NCBI GenBank assembly: GCA_001785115.1
Contig: MFSU01000102.1
Span: 1 to 47,611, forward strand
Reading direction: 5' to 3'
Length of the DNA: 47,611 bases
Origin: Candidatus Muproteobacteria bacterium RBG_16_65_34
GTDB taxonomy: Bacteria > Pseudomonadota > Gammaproteobacteria > Acidiferrobacterales > Sulfurifustaceae
Each line of letters opens with the position of its first letter. The first letter of the stretch is position 1. The position numbers and the translations under genes are program-made. Positions 1 through 8,005 of the stretch are shown in pieces. The notes under the pieces are model-generated. The model was given only the letters and a program-made list of their open reading frames with translations, ran no database searches and was not told the origin of the DNA.

Positions 1-116
1 CTCCGTCATGCAGGCTTAGAGCTTTGGCGCTGGCCTTGGGCGCACTGCGTAGCTATCATCATCTTCAAGGCCGTCCCCTTACCTCCCACAGCAATCTGAC
101 CCTAAATTCACGAAAA

Positions 117-863
117 ATGCTGCGAACCCTACTTGTGTTGTCCCTGAGCGTGATGCTTTCCGGCCCCGTTCTTTCCGCAGAGCCCGATATCGACCAGCTT
201 AAGGCGGCGCTCGCCAAGACGTTTCCGGACACGGATTTTTCCGGGCTCAGGCTTACGCCTTCGGCGATACCCAGTCTGTATGAAGTGGACCTGGGCGGAC
301 AGATCTTTTATGTCAGCGCCGACGGAAAGCATCTCCTGGTCGGAGATATGATCGAAATCAACACCCACGCGAATCTGACGGAACGCAGGCGTGAGAGAGT
401 GGTTTTGAAGCTGTTTGACGAGGTCGGCGATCAAAACATGATCCTCATGGGGCCCGACAACCCCAAGCGCACGATCACCGTCTTCACCGACGTCGACTGT
501 CAGTATTGCGCCAAGCTCCACCTCGATGTACCCGAGCTTACAAAGCATGGTGTGAAGGTGCGATACCTGCTGTATCCCCGTAACGGGCTGGAGTCGGAGA
601 CCTATAAGCGCTCAGTGGCCGTATGGTGCGCGGCCGACCGGGTGAAGGCGGTCGGGATCGCCAAAGCGGGAGGTAAAGTGGAGATGAAGACCTGCAACAA
701 TCCGGTCTCCCGGATCTACTCCCTGGGCGTGCGCCTGGGCATAAGCGGCACGCCGACGATCTTCCTGGACAATGGGAAGCGCGTCCCGGGGTACGTGCCA
801 CCGGATAGATTGTTGGCGATGCTCGGCCTTAAGGCCGCGCCGCGGGCCGCCACGACGCCCTGA
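117..863 (+). CDS. dsbC: DsbC/DsbG-like periplasmic thiol:disulfide interchange protein
   Basis: Disulfide-bond isomerase, 248 aa from the ATG that opens a signal peptide (MLRTLLVLSLSVMLSGPVLSA). The track ORF begins 31 codons earlier without a signal sequence. Residues 22-95 resemble the DsbC N-terminal dimerisation domain. The thioredoxin fold follows, with a CQYC active site at 128-131 (usual DsbC: CGYC), a second likely structural cysteine pair at 171/193, and the cis-proline loop GTPT at 211-214. It probably acts in the periplasm, kept reduced by a DsbD-type protein. Standard DsbC size. DsbG is the alternative name; the CxYC motif and length favour DsbC. Confidence 0.85.
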   Translation: MLRTLLVLSLSVMLSGPVLSAEPDIDQLKAALAKTFPDTDFSGLRLTPSAIPSLYEVDLGGQIFYVSADGKHLLVGDMIEINTHANLTERRRERVVLKLFDEVGDQNMILMGPDNPKRTITVFTDVDCQYCAKLHLDVPELTKHGVKVRYLLYPRNGLESETYKRSVAVWCAADRVKAVGIAKAGGKVEMKTCNNPVSRIYSLGVRLGISGTPTIFLDNGKRVPGYVPPDRLLAMLGLKAAPRAATTP

Positions 864-925
864 TCGTCGGGACTGCGGTGCTATTGGAACCTTGAGTTCG
901 CCCCGCGTCCCAAGGAGGCGTCTTT

Positions 926-1999
926 CTGGACCCAGAGATCGTAAGACTCAACAAACAGATCCGCGACAACGAACGGATCTGGTCCGGTTTCCGACGGATC
1001 GAGCTCAAAATGGTCGCCTCGCAATCCCTGCGGGAGCTGATCTCCGTGCTCATCACGGATATTCCCGGGGCCTTCCCCGGAATCGATTGTGTGACGATTG
1101 CCTGTCTCGATCCCGAGTACGAGCTGGCGCGCCTCCTGGAGCAGGGTGGTCAGCCGCAGGATTTCGAGACGAGCGCTTTTATCCCACTCACGCGTGAAGC
1201 CCTGGATGCGCTTTTCCCTGTTCCCTGGACCCCGCGGCTAGGTCGTGGGGATGAGCGGATGCGCGCGCTCCTATTCCCGGGCCTTCCCCGGCCGGCGGCG
1301 TCGATGGCGCTCGCGCCGCTGGTGCTGCGGGAGAAGCTGATCGGCTGTCTCAACCAGGCAAGTATGGATCCGCTGCATTTCGCGACGGACACGGCGACGG
1401 ACCTCCTGGAGCACCTTGCGGCGATCACCGCGTTGTGCGTCGACAATGCCGTGAGCCACGAACGCCTGAAGCTCGACGGTCTGACCGACCCGCTCACCGC
1501 CGTGGCCAACCGGCGCTTTTTCGAGCGCCGCATGGCCGAGGAGGTGGAGCGCTGGGAGCGACATCAGGAACCTCTGACGTGCATGCTGGTGGACGTCGAT
1601 CATTTCAAGCACATCAACGACCGCTACGGGCATCAGATCGGCGACAACGCACTCAAGCGGGTGGCCGAGCTGTTGGGCCAGGATCTGCGCGGCTCCGACG
1701 TACTCGCGCGTTATGGGGGAGAGGAGTTCGTGCTGCTCTTGCCCGGCACCACCGAGCAACATGGGTTCATGATCGCCGACCGTCTGCGTTCCCGGGTGGC
1801 CGCCGGAGCGTTTCCGGGGCCCGAACGAAGTCCGATCCACATCACCGTGAGCATCGGATTGGCCTGTCTAACCGCGGGCCCGGCGCCCGAGCGGGCGGCG
1901 TCGGGAGAATGGCTGTTCCGGGAGGCTGATACCGCGCTTTATGCCGCCAAGCGGACTGGGCGCAACCGCGTCGTCACTCGCTCCGAGACCCATGCTTAG
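926..1999 (+). CDS. diguanylate cyclase with N-terminal DUF484/GAF-like sensor, probable CTG start
   Basis: Cyclic-di-GMP synthase, 357 aa from a CTG at 926. The track begins at ATG 1010, but the frame stays open upstream and encodes a plausible helix (LDPEIVRLNKQIRDNERIW). An excellent Shine-Dalgarno AAGGAGG lies at 912-918, 7 nt before the CTG, while ATG 1010 has none. The first ~180 residues look like a cytosolic DUF484/GAF-type sensor without membrane segments. The C-terminal GGDEF domain has an intact GGEEF active site (about 264-268) and an RGSD allosteric I-site five residues upstream, so it should be active and product-inhibited. It sits just upstream of the candidate Csr-type RNA. 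Confidence 0.85.
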   Translation: MDPEIVRLNKQIRDNERIWSGFRRIELKMVASQSLRELISVLITDIPGAFPGIDCVTIACLDPEYELARLLEQGGQPQDFETSAFIPLTREALDALFPVPWTPRLGRGDERMRALLFPGLPRPAASMALAPLVLREKLIGCLNQASMDPLHFATDTATDLLEHLAAITALCVDNAVSHERLKLDGLTDPLTAVANRRFFERRMAEEVERWERHQEPLTCMLVDVDHFKHINDRYGHQIGDNALKRVAELLGQDLRGSDVLARYGGEEFVLLLPGTTEQHGFMIADRLRSRVAAGAFPGPERSPIHITVSIGLACLTAGPAPERAASGEWLFREADTALYAAKRTGRNRVVTRSETHA

Positions 2000-2046
2000 A
2001 GTTCATCTGCGATTTTGGTGCGTAAATAACCCGCGGACACAGGACT

Positions 2047-2068
2047 TATATTCATTTTTTTGAATATA
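2047..2068. repeat. AT-rich perfect inverted repeat upstream of the sRNA promoter
   Basis: TATATTCA and TGAATATA are separated by six T. It lies in an AT-rich island (about 2040-2150) that contrasts with the GC-rich surroundings. It could be a regulator-binding or bending site upstream of the sRNA promoter, or a weak terminator for the cyclase gene; no T tract follows it on the plus strand. Confidence 0.5.
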
Positions 2069-2137
2069 GTGTGCTATAGCCAAGTTATTGTCGTTAAAGG
2101 AAAAAAATATATTTATTGAATAGCTCCAAAGTCATTC

Positions 2138-2165
2138 TTGATTTTTTTTCCGCCCTGTCTATAGT
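2138..2165 (+). promoter_or_regulatory. sigma70-type promoter of the candidate Csr/Rsm RNA
   Basis: -35 TTGATT (2138-2143) and -10 TATAGT (2160-2165) with a 16-nt spacer predict a start near 2172. The AT-rich island upstream resembles those before gacA-controlled sRNA genes, but I found no convincing TGTAAG-N6-CTTACA GacA box. Confidence 0.6.
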
Positions 2166-2171
2166 GATTGT

Positions 2172-2319
2172 CATGGCAAGGACGCCAACATGGATGTAAG
2201 CCAGATTATCACTAGAGTTTTTGCAGGGATGTCCCCATGAAGCAGGGAAGCTTCACTGGTGGAGGGTAAGTCGGTTACCCTGAAGTACCCAAAGGCGGCC
2301 GCGATGGCCGCCTTTTTTT
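2172..2319 (+). ncRNA. candidate CsrA/RsmA-sequestering small RNA (RsmY/RsmZ/CsrB-like)
   Basis: About 148 nt between a promoter and a rho-independent terminator, with no credible ORF. It carries five GGA motifs. GGC-AAGGAC-GCC (2175-2186), ACA-TGGA-TGT (2188-2197) and TGAAGC-AGGGAA-GCTTCA (2238-2255) place GGA in the hairpin loop. GCAGGGATGT (2223-2232) and GTGGAG (2259-2264) are further motifs. ACATGGATGT and GCAGGGATGT each match the core of the CsrA SELEX consensus RUACARGGAUGU at nine of ten positions. A last hairpin GGGTAA/TTACCC (2264-2280) precedes the terminator. This is the architecture of RNAs that titrate CsrA/RsmA. No csrA is in the window, so the assignment rests on structure only. 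Confidence 0.7.
2291..2319 (+). terminator. rho-independent terminator of the candidate sRNA
   Basis: Perfect 7-bp stem GGCGGCC/GGCCGCC with loop GCGAT, extended by flanking A/T pairs and followed by seven T (2313-2319). Confidence 0.85.
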
Positions 2320-2519
2320 ATCCCGCGGTCCTTACGGACCCCCCACCCCCGATCGTTCGGGTTTTTCGGAGTGGCGGCGGCTTCGCCGTCGGGACGGTTC
2401 TCGCTGGCGAAATAAGCCGTGAAGATGCGCCGGTTGGAGAGGGCACGCGACACGCGCGGGCCTGTGGGTCGGTGAGGCGATTTGCGCGTAACGCAGAAGC
2501 GGTGCGCGCAACCGCGCGG

Positions 2520-2843
2520 TCAGCGATCGAGGTATTTGAGTTTGTCGGGTTTGTTATCCCATTCCGCAGCGTCCGGCGGCGCGTCTTTTTTCTCGGTAAT
2601 CACGGGCCATTTCTTGGCCAGCTCGGCGTTGATCGGGGTGAAGTGTTTCTGATTCTCGGGCAGGTCGTCTTCGGCGAAGATTGCGTTCACCGGGCATTCG
2701 GGCACGCACAGCGTGCAGTCGATGCACTCGTCCGGGTCGATCACCAGAAAATTCGGCCCCTCGTGGAAGCAGTCCACGGGACAGACCTCCACGCAGTCGG
2801 TGTATTTGCAGCGGATGCAGTTTTCGGTGACGACGTAAGCCAT
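2520..2843 (-). CDS. fdxA: 7Fe (3Fe-4S/4Fe-4S) ferredoxin FdxA
   Basis: Small soluble electron carrier, 107 aa from the ATG preceded by GGAGAGAGG; the longer track ORF is only an open frame upstream. The first cluster motif is C9-x2-C12-x4-C17-x3-CP, the arrangement that gives a [3Fe-4S] centre in FdxA proteins. The second is the classic C40-x2-C43-x2-C46-x3-CP for [4Fe-4S]. The long C-terminal tail ([13 protein letters not shown] region) is typical of the Azotobacter/Pseudomonas FdxA family. A perfect FNR-type palindrome upstream suggests induction under low oxygen or nitrogen oxides. The redox partner is unknown. Confidence 0.93.
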   Translation of the reverse strand: MAYVVTENCIRCKYTDCVEVCPVDCFHEGPNFLVIDPDECIDCTLCVPECPVNAIFAEDDLPENQKHFTPINAELAKKWPVITEKKDAPPDAAEWDNKPDKLKYLDR

Positions 2844-2938
2844 TTCCTCTCTCCAGATAAAAAAACGCGTGCGAATGATACAAACTTCGTCTGCATGGTT
2901 GAATACCCGCGAGGCGCGTACCCCGCTTGCGCGGTCGA

Positions 2939-2980
2939 ATTGTACGGAGCGGGGCCGTATCGTAACTTGATCGCGATCAA
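2939..2980 (-). promoter_or_regulatory. FNR/DNR-dependent promoter of fdxA
   Basis: TTGATCGCGATCAA (2967-2980) is a perfect FNR-family palindrome. On the minus strand a -10 TACAAT occupies 2944-2939. The predicted start near 2932 puts the palindrome centre at -41.5, the class II activator position. No matching -10 exists in the plus direction, so it serves fdxA, not the divergent gene. Confidence 0.75.
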
Positions 2981-3198
2981 TTGGCAGTGTGCGGCCGCAG
3001 CTTTCGCCGATCGAAGCCGGGGGTTTGCACGTTGTGCGGCGCGCAAATTTCCGCACCGGCGGGTAACCTCGCGGCGCCGCGATAACCGTATGGATCGTGG
3101 CCGCGCGTGTTTCCGGTAATTATTGCCGGTGTCGCGTAGTGTATGATTGGCGCGGAAAAATTCAGTCAACTGCACCCATGATCTCGGAGGCCTGTGCG

Positions 3199-4845
3199 GT
3201 GGAATTTACCTTCTCCATCCCGGCGAAACGAGTATCGGCCTGGAGCGCGGAGACTGAGCCGAAAGCGGCGCGCGCCTGGCTGGCAACGCTGCCGCTGGCG
3301 GATGCCGCCGAGACGGCGCGCGAACTCTACCAGTCACTCTATGCGCTTAACCGGATGAAGCTCGACGCTTCCCGGCGCTTCGACCTCATGGAGCTGCATC
3401 GCGATCCCGTGGCGCAGGTTTCCTCCGCATTGCTGTCCGACTATGCGCGGCTTCCGCTCGCGCTCACCGCCCGGATGCGACCGCGGGCTGAACTTGCACG
3501 CGAACTGCACCGGGAGATGGCCTACGGCTATAAGTGCACGTTGCAGGATATGCAGCAGTCCTGGCGGCTCCCGGGGAAACGCCGGATGCTCGCCGCATCC
3601 GCCGAGCGGGCCATGCGCGCGCTCGGCGAGGTGCTGCTGCGGTCGTATCAGGCGTACCTGCCGTATCCCGCCGGCGTCTGGAAAGAGATCCACGCGCTGT
3701 ATCTTTACTCGGAGGCGAACGGCTGGCTTGACGAGCCGCTCGATAATCCCGACGGCGGTCCGGACGTGACGCCGCTTACCCTCGAGCGGCGTTACCTCCA
3801 GATACTGCTGCTCGGCCTGTGTAACCCATACCAGTTGCCGCAGGGCGCGGGTTTCCAGATTCATCGGTTTCTGGAAACCTGGTCCGCCAAGGCGCGGTTG
3901 CAGCGAAATCGGCCCGCCGGCGCCGCAGGCTGTTTTCTCGTGGATACGTCGACGGATGCGCCTCCTTTTCCCGTCTCATCGGATACGACGCCGTCGACCG
4001 ACACGGGCCATCGCGTACTGCACACCATCGAACTCGTGCAGACGATCCACGTCTTCATGCTGCGCTTGCAAAAGGGCGAGTCCGTTTCGTCCGGGGACCT
4101 GCGTCTCGATTGCACCGGTCAGGCCTGTCTGGACCTCCTGCGCCGTATGATGCGTGCCTGGGGGGCAGCGGCGCGGCGTCAGCATACGCGCATGAAACGC
4201 CGCGGCTATCTCTCGCTGTGCTCCGGCGTGCCGGCGCTTCATTTCTTCAGCAGCGGCCGACCTGCGTCCGAACCCGCGCAGGCTGAACCGGACACCGAGG
4301 GGCACGCGTTTGCGCCAGCGGAGGAGGGCATCGCGTCCGATTCCGCGAACGCGGCGCCCGCGCGTGCACTGTATCGCATCGACCGCTGGCAGATCCGGGA
4401 CATCGGCCCGCAGGGCCTGGCGCTTTCGAGCCGCGTCGTCGACGTGGCGACGGCCGTTCGGATCGGCGACGTAATCGGTGTGCAGCGGGTCAATGCGATC
4501 GGACGCTGGAGCGCCGGTGTCGTGCGCTGGTTCAAGCATCCCGAGGTAGACCGTATTGAAATCGGCGTGGAGCTGTTGGCGCCCGAGGTCACGGCGGTGA
4601 TGGCGGCCCCGGTGTCGGAGGTTCATTCGCTGCATCCGCGCTACGCGCCGGCACTGTTGCTGCCCGCGGTAGCGGCCGTAAACAACCCGCCCGCGCTGCT
4701 CGTTTCGCGCGGACTGTATGAACCGGGAATGAGTCTGTCGCTGCGCGACGGCGATCAGTCGCTACGCACGGCGCGGTTGTTGAAATTCCTTGAGCGCGCC
4801 GACGGCTTCGACCTGTTCGCTTTCGCTGTAGCGAAACAAATTTGA
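3199..4845 (+). CDS. PilZ-like protein with large helical N-terminal region, function unknown
   Basis: 548 aa from a GTG at 3199 preceded by GGAGG (3186-3190, spacing 8); the track start at 3097 lacks a ribosome site. The first ~370 residues are helix-rich and unlike any domain I can name. The segment RWQIRDIGPQGLALS in the C-terminal third resembles the PilZ c-di-GMP-binding signature D/N-x-S-x-x-G, with the serine replaced and the arginine motif compressed against it, followed by a beta-barrel-like stretch (VRWFKHPEVDRIEIGVELL). I infer a cytosolic PilZ relative that may bind c-di-GMP poorly or not at all. No signal peptide or membrane segment. The divergent spacer to fdxA (2844-3198) holds only the FNR promoter. 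Confidence 0.7.
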   Translation: MEFTFSIPAKRVSAWSAETEPKAARAWLATLPLADAAETARELYQSLYALNRMKLDASRRFDLMELHRDPVAQVSSALLSDYARLPLALTARMRPRAELARELHREMAYGYKCTLQDMQQSWRLPGKRRMLAASAERAMRALGEVLLRSYQAYLPYPAGVWKEIHALYLYSEANGWLDEPLDNPDGGPDVTPLTLERRYLQILLLGLCNPYQLPQGAGFQIHRFLETWSAKARLQRNRPAGAAGCFLVDTSTDAPPFPVSSDTTPSTDTGHRVLHTIELVQTIHVFMLRLQKGESVSSGDLRLDCTGQACLDLLRRMMRAWGAAARRQHTRMKRRGYLSLCSGVPALHFFSSGRPASEPAQAEPDTEGHAFAPAEEGIASDSANAAPARALYRIDRWQIRDIGPQGLALSSRVVDVATAVRIGDVIGVQRVNAIGRWSAGVVRWFKHPEVDRIEIGVELLAPEVTAVMAAPVSEVHSLHPRYAPALLLPAVAAVNNPPALLVSRGLYEPGMSLSLRDGDQSLRTARLLKFLERADGFDLFAFAVAKQI

Positions 4846-4957
4846 TCTTGAAAACTGCATCGTTAAAAAAATAGCGCGATGACCGATGACATAGTATTAG
4901 CAAATGATTATAAAGATGCGGGCCGCTCACCGGTAATGATCTTCAAAGGGTACCCGC

Positions 4958-4998
4958 TTGATGTATGTCAAAAAGTATCTTGAGGAAAGACCTAGTAT
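4958..4998 (+). promoter_or_regulatory. FNR/DNR-type promoter of nirK
   Basis: TTGATGTATGTCAA (4958-4971) matches TTGAT-N4-ATCAA at nine of ten fixed positions. A -10-like TAGTAT lies at 4993-4998. The predicted start near 5005 places the box at about -41. The leader to the nirK ATG is about 125 nt; I see nothing else in the 286-nt gap. Confidence 0.7.
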
Positions 4999-5131
4999 TC
5001 CGGTCTTGGATTTGATACTAATTCCACCCGTCTGTACCCAGGCAGACTCGTGCTTCACCAGTTACCTTCGATACGCCTGAAAAATAATCCTTAAAATCCT
5101 TAATCCATAAAATCGCTTGAAGGAGATCGTA

Positions 5132-6184
5132 ATGCCAAAACAGAAAATCCTTACAGGGATCCTGCCGGGACTTGTTTCCGTGCTGGGTGTTGCGCTTGCT
5201 GGCGCCGCGCTGCCTTCCGTAGCCGCCGAGGGTGGGCTTGTCACCATCTCGCGCGATGCGGCGGATCTGCCCGGACCTCTGGCGAAGGGCGCGCCGAAAA
5301 CGCACAAGATCACGATCGAGGCCAAGGAGATTACCGCTGACCTCGGGGATGGTACGAAATATAACTTCTGGACCTTCGATGGCAAGGTTCCGGGTCGGTT
5401 CCTGCGTGTGCGCGAAGGCGACACGGTCGAACTGACCTTCAAGAACGCTCCGGACAGCAAGCTGATGCACTCCATCGACCTGCATGCCGTGACCGGTCCG
5501 GGCGGCGGCGCGGTCGCCACTCAGACTGCTCCGGGTCAGTCCAAGACCTTCAGCTTCAAGGCTCTGAATCCGGGTGTGTACGTGTATCACTGCGCGACGC
5601 ACTTGATTCACCAGCACATCTCGAACGGCATGTACGGTCTTATCATGGTCGAGCCGAAGAACGGGATGAAGAAGGTTGACCGCGAGTTCTACGTGATGCA
5701 GGGCGAGCTCTACACCGTGGAGAAGATTCGAAGCGCTCCCAAAGGCACGCTGTTGACCCACAGCCCGGATAAAATGGCCGCCGAGCAGGCGGAGTACGTG
5801 GTGTTCAACGGTCATGGCGGTGTGGCACCGCTCGACGGGAGCTCGCTCACCATGAAGGCCAAGGTTGGCGAGACGGTGCGTATCTACTGGGGTGTCGGCG
5901 GCCCGAACTATACCTCCGCCTTCCACGTGATCGGCGAGATCTTCGACCGCGTGTACAACCAGGCCTCGCTCACCGCCCCGGCGCTGACCGATGTGCAGAC
6001 CACCGTGGTGCCGCCGGGCGGCGCGACCGTGGTCGAGTTCAAGCTCGATGTCCCGGGCGCCTACCTGCTGGTGGACCATGCCCTGACCCGTCTGTACAAG
6101 GGCGGCCTCGGCATCCTGGCGGTCGAGGGGCCGGCGAATCCGGCCGTGTTCAAGGCTGAGCAGACCTCCGGTGGCGGTCACTAA
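5132..6184 (+). CDS. nirK: copper-containing nitrite reductase (AniA/class II type)
   Basis: Periplasmic reduction of nitrite to nitric oxide. 350 aa from ATG 5132 with AAGGAG at 5120-5125, starting with a signal peptide (cleavage near AEGG). Two cupredoxin domains. Type 1 copper ligands are H113, C154, H162 and M167; type 2 ligands are H118, H153 and H265 (in AFHVIGEIFD). The catalytic aspartate is D116. The short Cys-to-His spacing and HISNGMYG are typical of AniA-like class II enzymes. Odd: the loop between C154 and H162 carries two extra histidines (CATHLIHQH). Monocistronic, between an FNR-type promoter and a terminator; no other denitrification gene is nearby. Confidence 0.93.
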   Translation: MPKQKILTGILPGLVSVLGVALAGAALPSVAAEGGLVTISRDAADLPGPLAKGAPKTHKITIEAKEITADLGDGTKYNFWTFDGKVPGRFLRVREGDTVELTFKNAPDSKLMHSIDLHAVTGPGGGAVATQTAPGQSKTFSFKALNPGVYVYHCATHLIHQHISNGMYGLIMVEPKNGMKKVDREFYVMQGELYTVEKIRSAPKGTLLTHSPDKMAAEQAEYVVFNGHGGVAPLDGSSLTMKAKVGETVRIYWGVGGPNYTSAFHVIGEIFDRVYNQASLTAPALTDVQTTVVPPGGATVVEFKLDVPGAYLLVDHALTRLYKGGLGILAVEGPANPAVFKAEQTSGGGH

Positions 6185-6213
6185 GCTCTAAACCGCGTAG
6201 CCGTACAGTAAGG

Positions 6214-6249
6214 AAGCCGCCTCGTGGGTAATCCGCGAGGCGGCTTTTT
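6214..6249 (+). terminator. rho-independent terminator of nirK
   Basis: Stem GCCGCCTCG/CGAGGCGGC (6216-6224 with 6236-6244) followed by TTTTTAT. It may also act on the converging suhB transcript. Confidence 0.85.
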
Positions 6250-6309
6250 ATTTGCTCCGGAAATTCTCCCGCTCGGGATTGTTCGAGACTTGCGTGCCGC
6301 TAGAAGCCG

Positions 6310-7107
6310 CTACGGCTTGAGGTCCGCCGGCAGGTAGGGCTGGATGTGGCGCAGCATCTCCGCGTAGATTTTGGGATTGCCGGCCACGATGTTGCCGCTT
6401 TCGAGGTACTTCGGACCGCCGGATAAATCCCCGACCAGACCCCCCGATTCCTGAATCAGGAGACACCCCGCGGCCATGTCCCAGACGGAGAGGCCGAATT
6501 CCCAGAAGCCGTCGAAGCGTCCGCAGGCCACGTGTGCGAGATCGAGCGCGGCCGAGCCGGCGCGCCGGATGCCGCTCGTGCGCACGAGCAGCTCGCGCAG
6601 GGTATTGATCCAGACCTCGAGGTGTTCGTTCGATCGGAACGGAAAGCCGGTGCCGAGCAGGGCATGTTCGAGATTAGGCACGCGGCTGACGCGGATGCGC
6701 CGGTCGTTAAGCTGCGCGCCGTGGCCGCGCGAGGCGGTGAAGAGCTCGTTCTTGTGCGGGTCGAACACGACCGCATGCTCGAGCCGGTCCCTGTGGCGCA
6801 GCGCGATCGAAACGGCGAATTGGGGATAGCCGTGCAGGAAATTGGTCGTGCCGTCCAGCGGATCGATGATCCAGCAGTAGTCGTTTCCCGAGTGTGCCCC
6901 CGTCTCTTCGGCCAGGATGGCGTGATCCGGATAGGCCGTGCGCAACACATGAATGATCTCGGCCTCCGCCTGACGGTCGACCTCGCTGACATAGTCATTG
7001 GGTCCTTTGGACTCGACGGTGAGTCGCTCCACCCGGTCGAGGTGGCGCATAATGGTGCGGCCGGCGCGGCGCGCGGCCTTGACCGCCGTGTTGAGCAGGG
7101 GATGCAT
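6310..7107 (-). CDS. suhB: inositol-1-monophosphatase family protein SuhB
   Basis: Mg-dependent inositol monophosphatase, 265 aa from the ATG of MHPLLNTAVKAARRAG; in E. coli SuhB also acts in rRNA transcription antitermination. Signatures: LAEETG, the metal-binding WIIDPLDGTTNF, and WDMAAGCLLIQESGG near the C-terminus. Divergent from trmJ, the usual gammaproteobacterial arrangement beside cysE-iscR. Normal length. Confidence 0.93.
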   Translation of the reverse strand: MHPLLNTAVKAARRAGRTIMRHLDRVERLTVESKGPNDYVSEVDRQAEAEIIHVLRTAYPDHAILAEETGAHSGNDYCWIIDPLDGTTNFLHGYPQFAVSIALRHRDRLEHAVVFDPHKNELFTASRGHGAQLNDRRIRVSRVPNLEHALLGTGFPFRSNEHLEVWINTLRELLVRTSGIRRAGSAALDLAHVACGRFDGFWEFGLSVWDMAAGCLLIQESGGLVGDLSGGPKYLESGNIVAGNPKIYAEMLRHIQPYLPADLKP

Positions 7108-7226
7108 GCAGAGTCTCTTTGTAAATGACGCAGAAGCGGACGGCATTGTATCGGCGCGCGCCTTCGGTTAAAAGCGCGGTGAAGAATCCGGTTTGCCGAA
7201 ACGCCCGTCTCGACCTCGAACCCGTC

Positions 7227-7952
7227 ATGGCGCTTGCAGATATCCGCATCGTGCTCGTGCACACCACGCACCCGGGCAACATCGGGGCGGCGGCGCGCGC
7301 GATGAAGAACATGGGGCTCGCCAGCCTCTGGCTGGTGGCGCCTGAATGCTTTCCGGATCCGGAGGCCACGGCGCGCGCCACCGGCGCGGTCGACATTCTG
7401 GACGGCGCGCGGGTAGCCCCGACGCTGGATGATGCGATCGCCGGCTGCCATCTCGTCATCGGCACGAGCGCCCGCGCGCGGCGCATCGAATGGCCGGCGC
7501 TCGACCCCAGGGGATGCGCGCAGAAGCTCGCGGCGGGGGCGGCGTCGGGTTCGGTGGCGCTGCTGTTCGGACAGGAGCGCACCGGGCTGACGAACGATGA
7601 GCTCGATCGCTGCCATTACCTCGTGACCGTTCCGACCTCTCCGGACTACCCCTCGCTCAACCTCGCCGCAGCGGTGCAGATACTGGCCTATGAGATTCTG
7701 CTTGCGGCGCAATCCGCGCAGTCCGATGCACGCACACATGAAGCCTCGCCCGGCACGAGCGAGGACATGCATCATCTCTATCGCCACCTCGAGCAGGTGC
7801 TGGTCGAGGTGCAGTTCCTCGATCCGGACAATCCGCGCCTGCTCATGCGCCGTCTGCGCCGGCTGTTTAACCGCGCCAACCTCAACCGGAACGAGATCAA
7901 CATCCTGCGCGGCATCCTGACCGCCATCCAGCAGTCGCGGCGCGATGCTTGA
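7227..7952 (+). CDS. trmJ: tRNA (cytidine/uridine-2'-O-)-methyltransferase TrmJ
   Basis: SPOUT-family enzyme that 2'-O-methylates position 32 of several tRNAs using SAM. 241 aa from ATG 7227 ([20 protein letters not shown]); the track start lies 34 codons upstream in non-conserved sequence. Knot motifs: the N-terminal [16 protein letters not shown], then [10 protein letters not shown] and [11 protein letters not shown], which form the SAM-binding trefoil. The C-terminal ~80 residues are the TrmJ-specific extension. Followed after 53 nt by cysE, as in many gammaproteobacteria. Confidence 0.93.
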   Translation: MALADIRIVLVHTTHPGNIGAAARAMKNMGLASLWLVAPECFPDPEATARATGAVDILDGARVAPTLDDAIAGCHLVIGTSARARRIEWPALDPRGCAQKLAAGAASGSVALLFGQERTGLTNDELDRCHYLVTVPTSPDYPSLNLAAAVQILAYEILLAAQSAQSDARTHEASPGTSEDMHHLYRHLEQVLVEVQFLDPDNPRLLMRRLRRLFNRANLNRNEINILRGILTAIQQSRRDA

Positions 7953-8005
7953 CACGAACGCTTGGAACTCGGCCTAATCTCGGGTTTCACCGGATCGGCT
8001 TGGCG

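Noticed and set aside
1-116. 3' end of an upstream gene before dsbC
   Set aside because: No frame in this stretch shows recognisable protein sequence, so nothing is annotated.
2000-2319. c-di-GMP (GEMM) riboswitch after the diguanylate cyclase
   Set aside because: The conserved GEMM core is absent and no gene follows in the same direction; GGA-loop hairpins and a terminator fit a Csr-type RNA better.
2259-3119. 286-aa plus-strand ORF across the sRNA terminator and opposite fdxA
   Set aside because: Low-complexity arginine/glycine-rich translation, no ribosome site, antisense to a clear ferredoxin gene.
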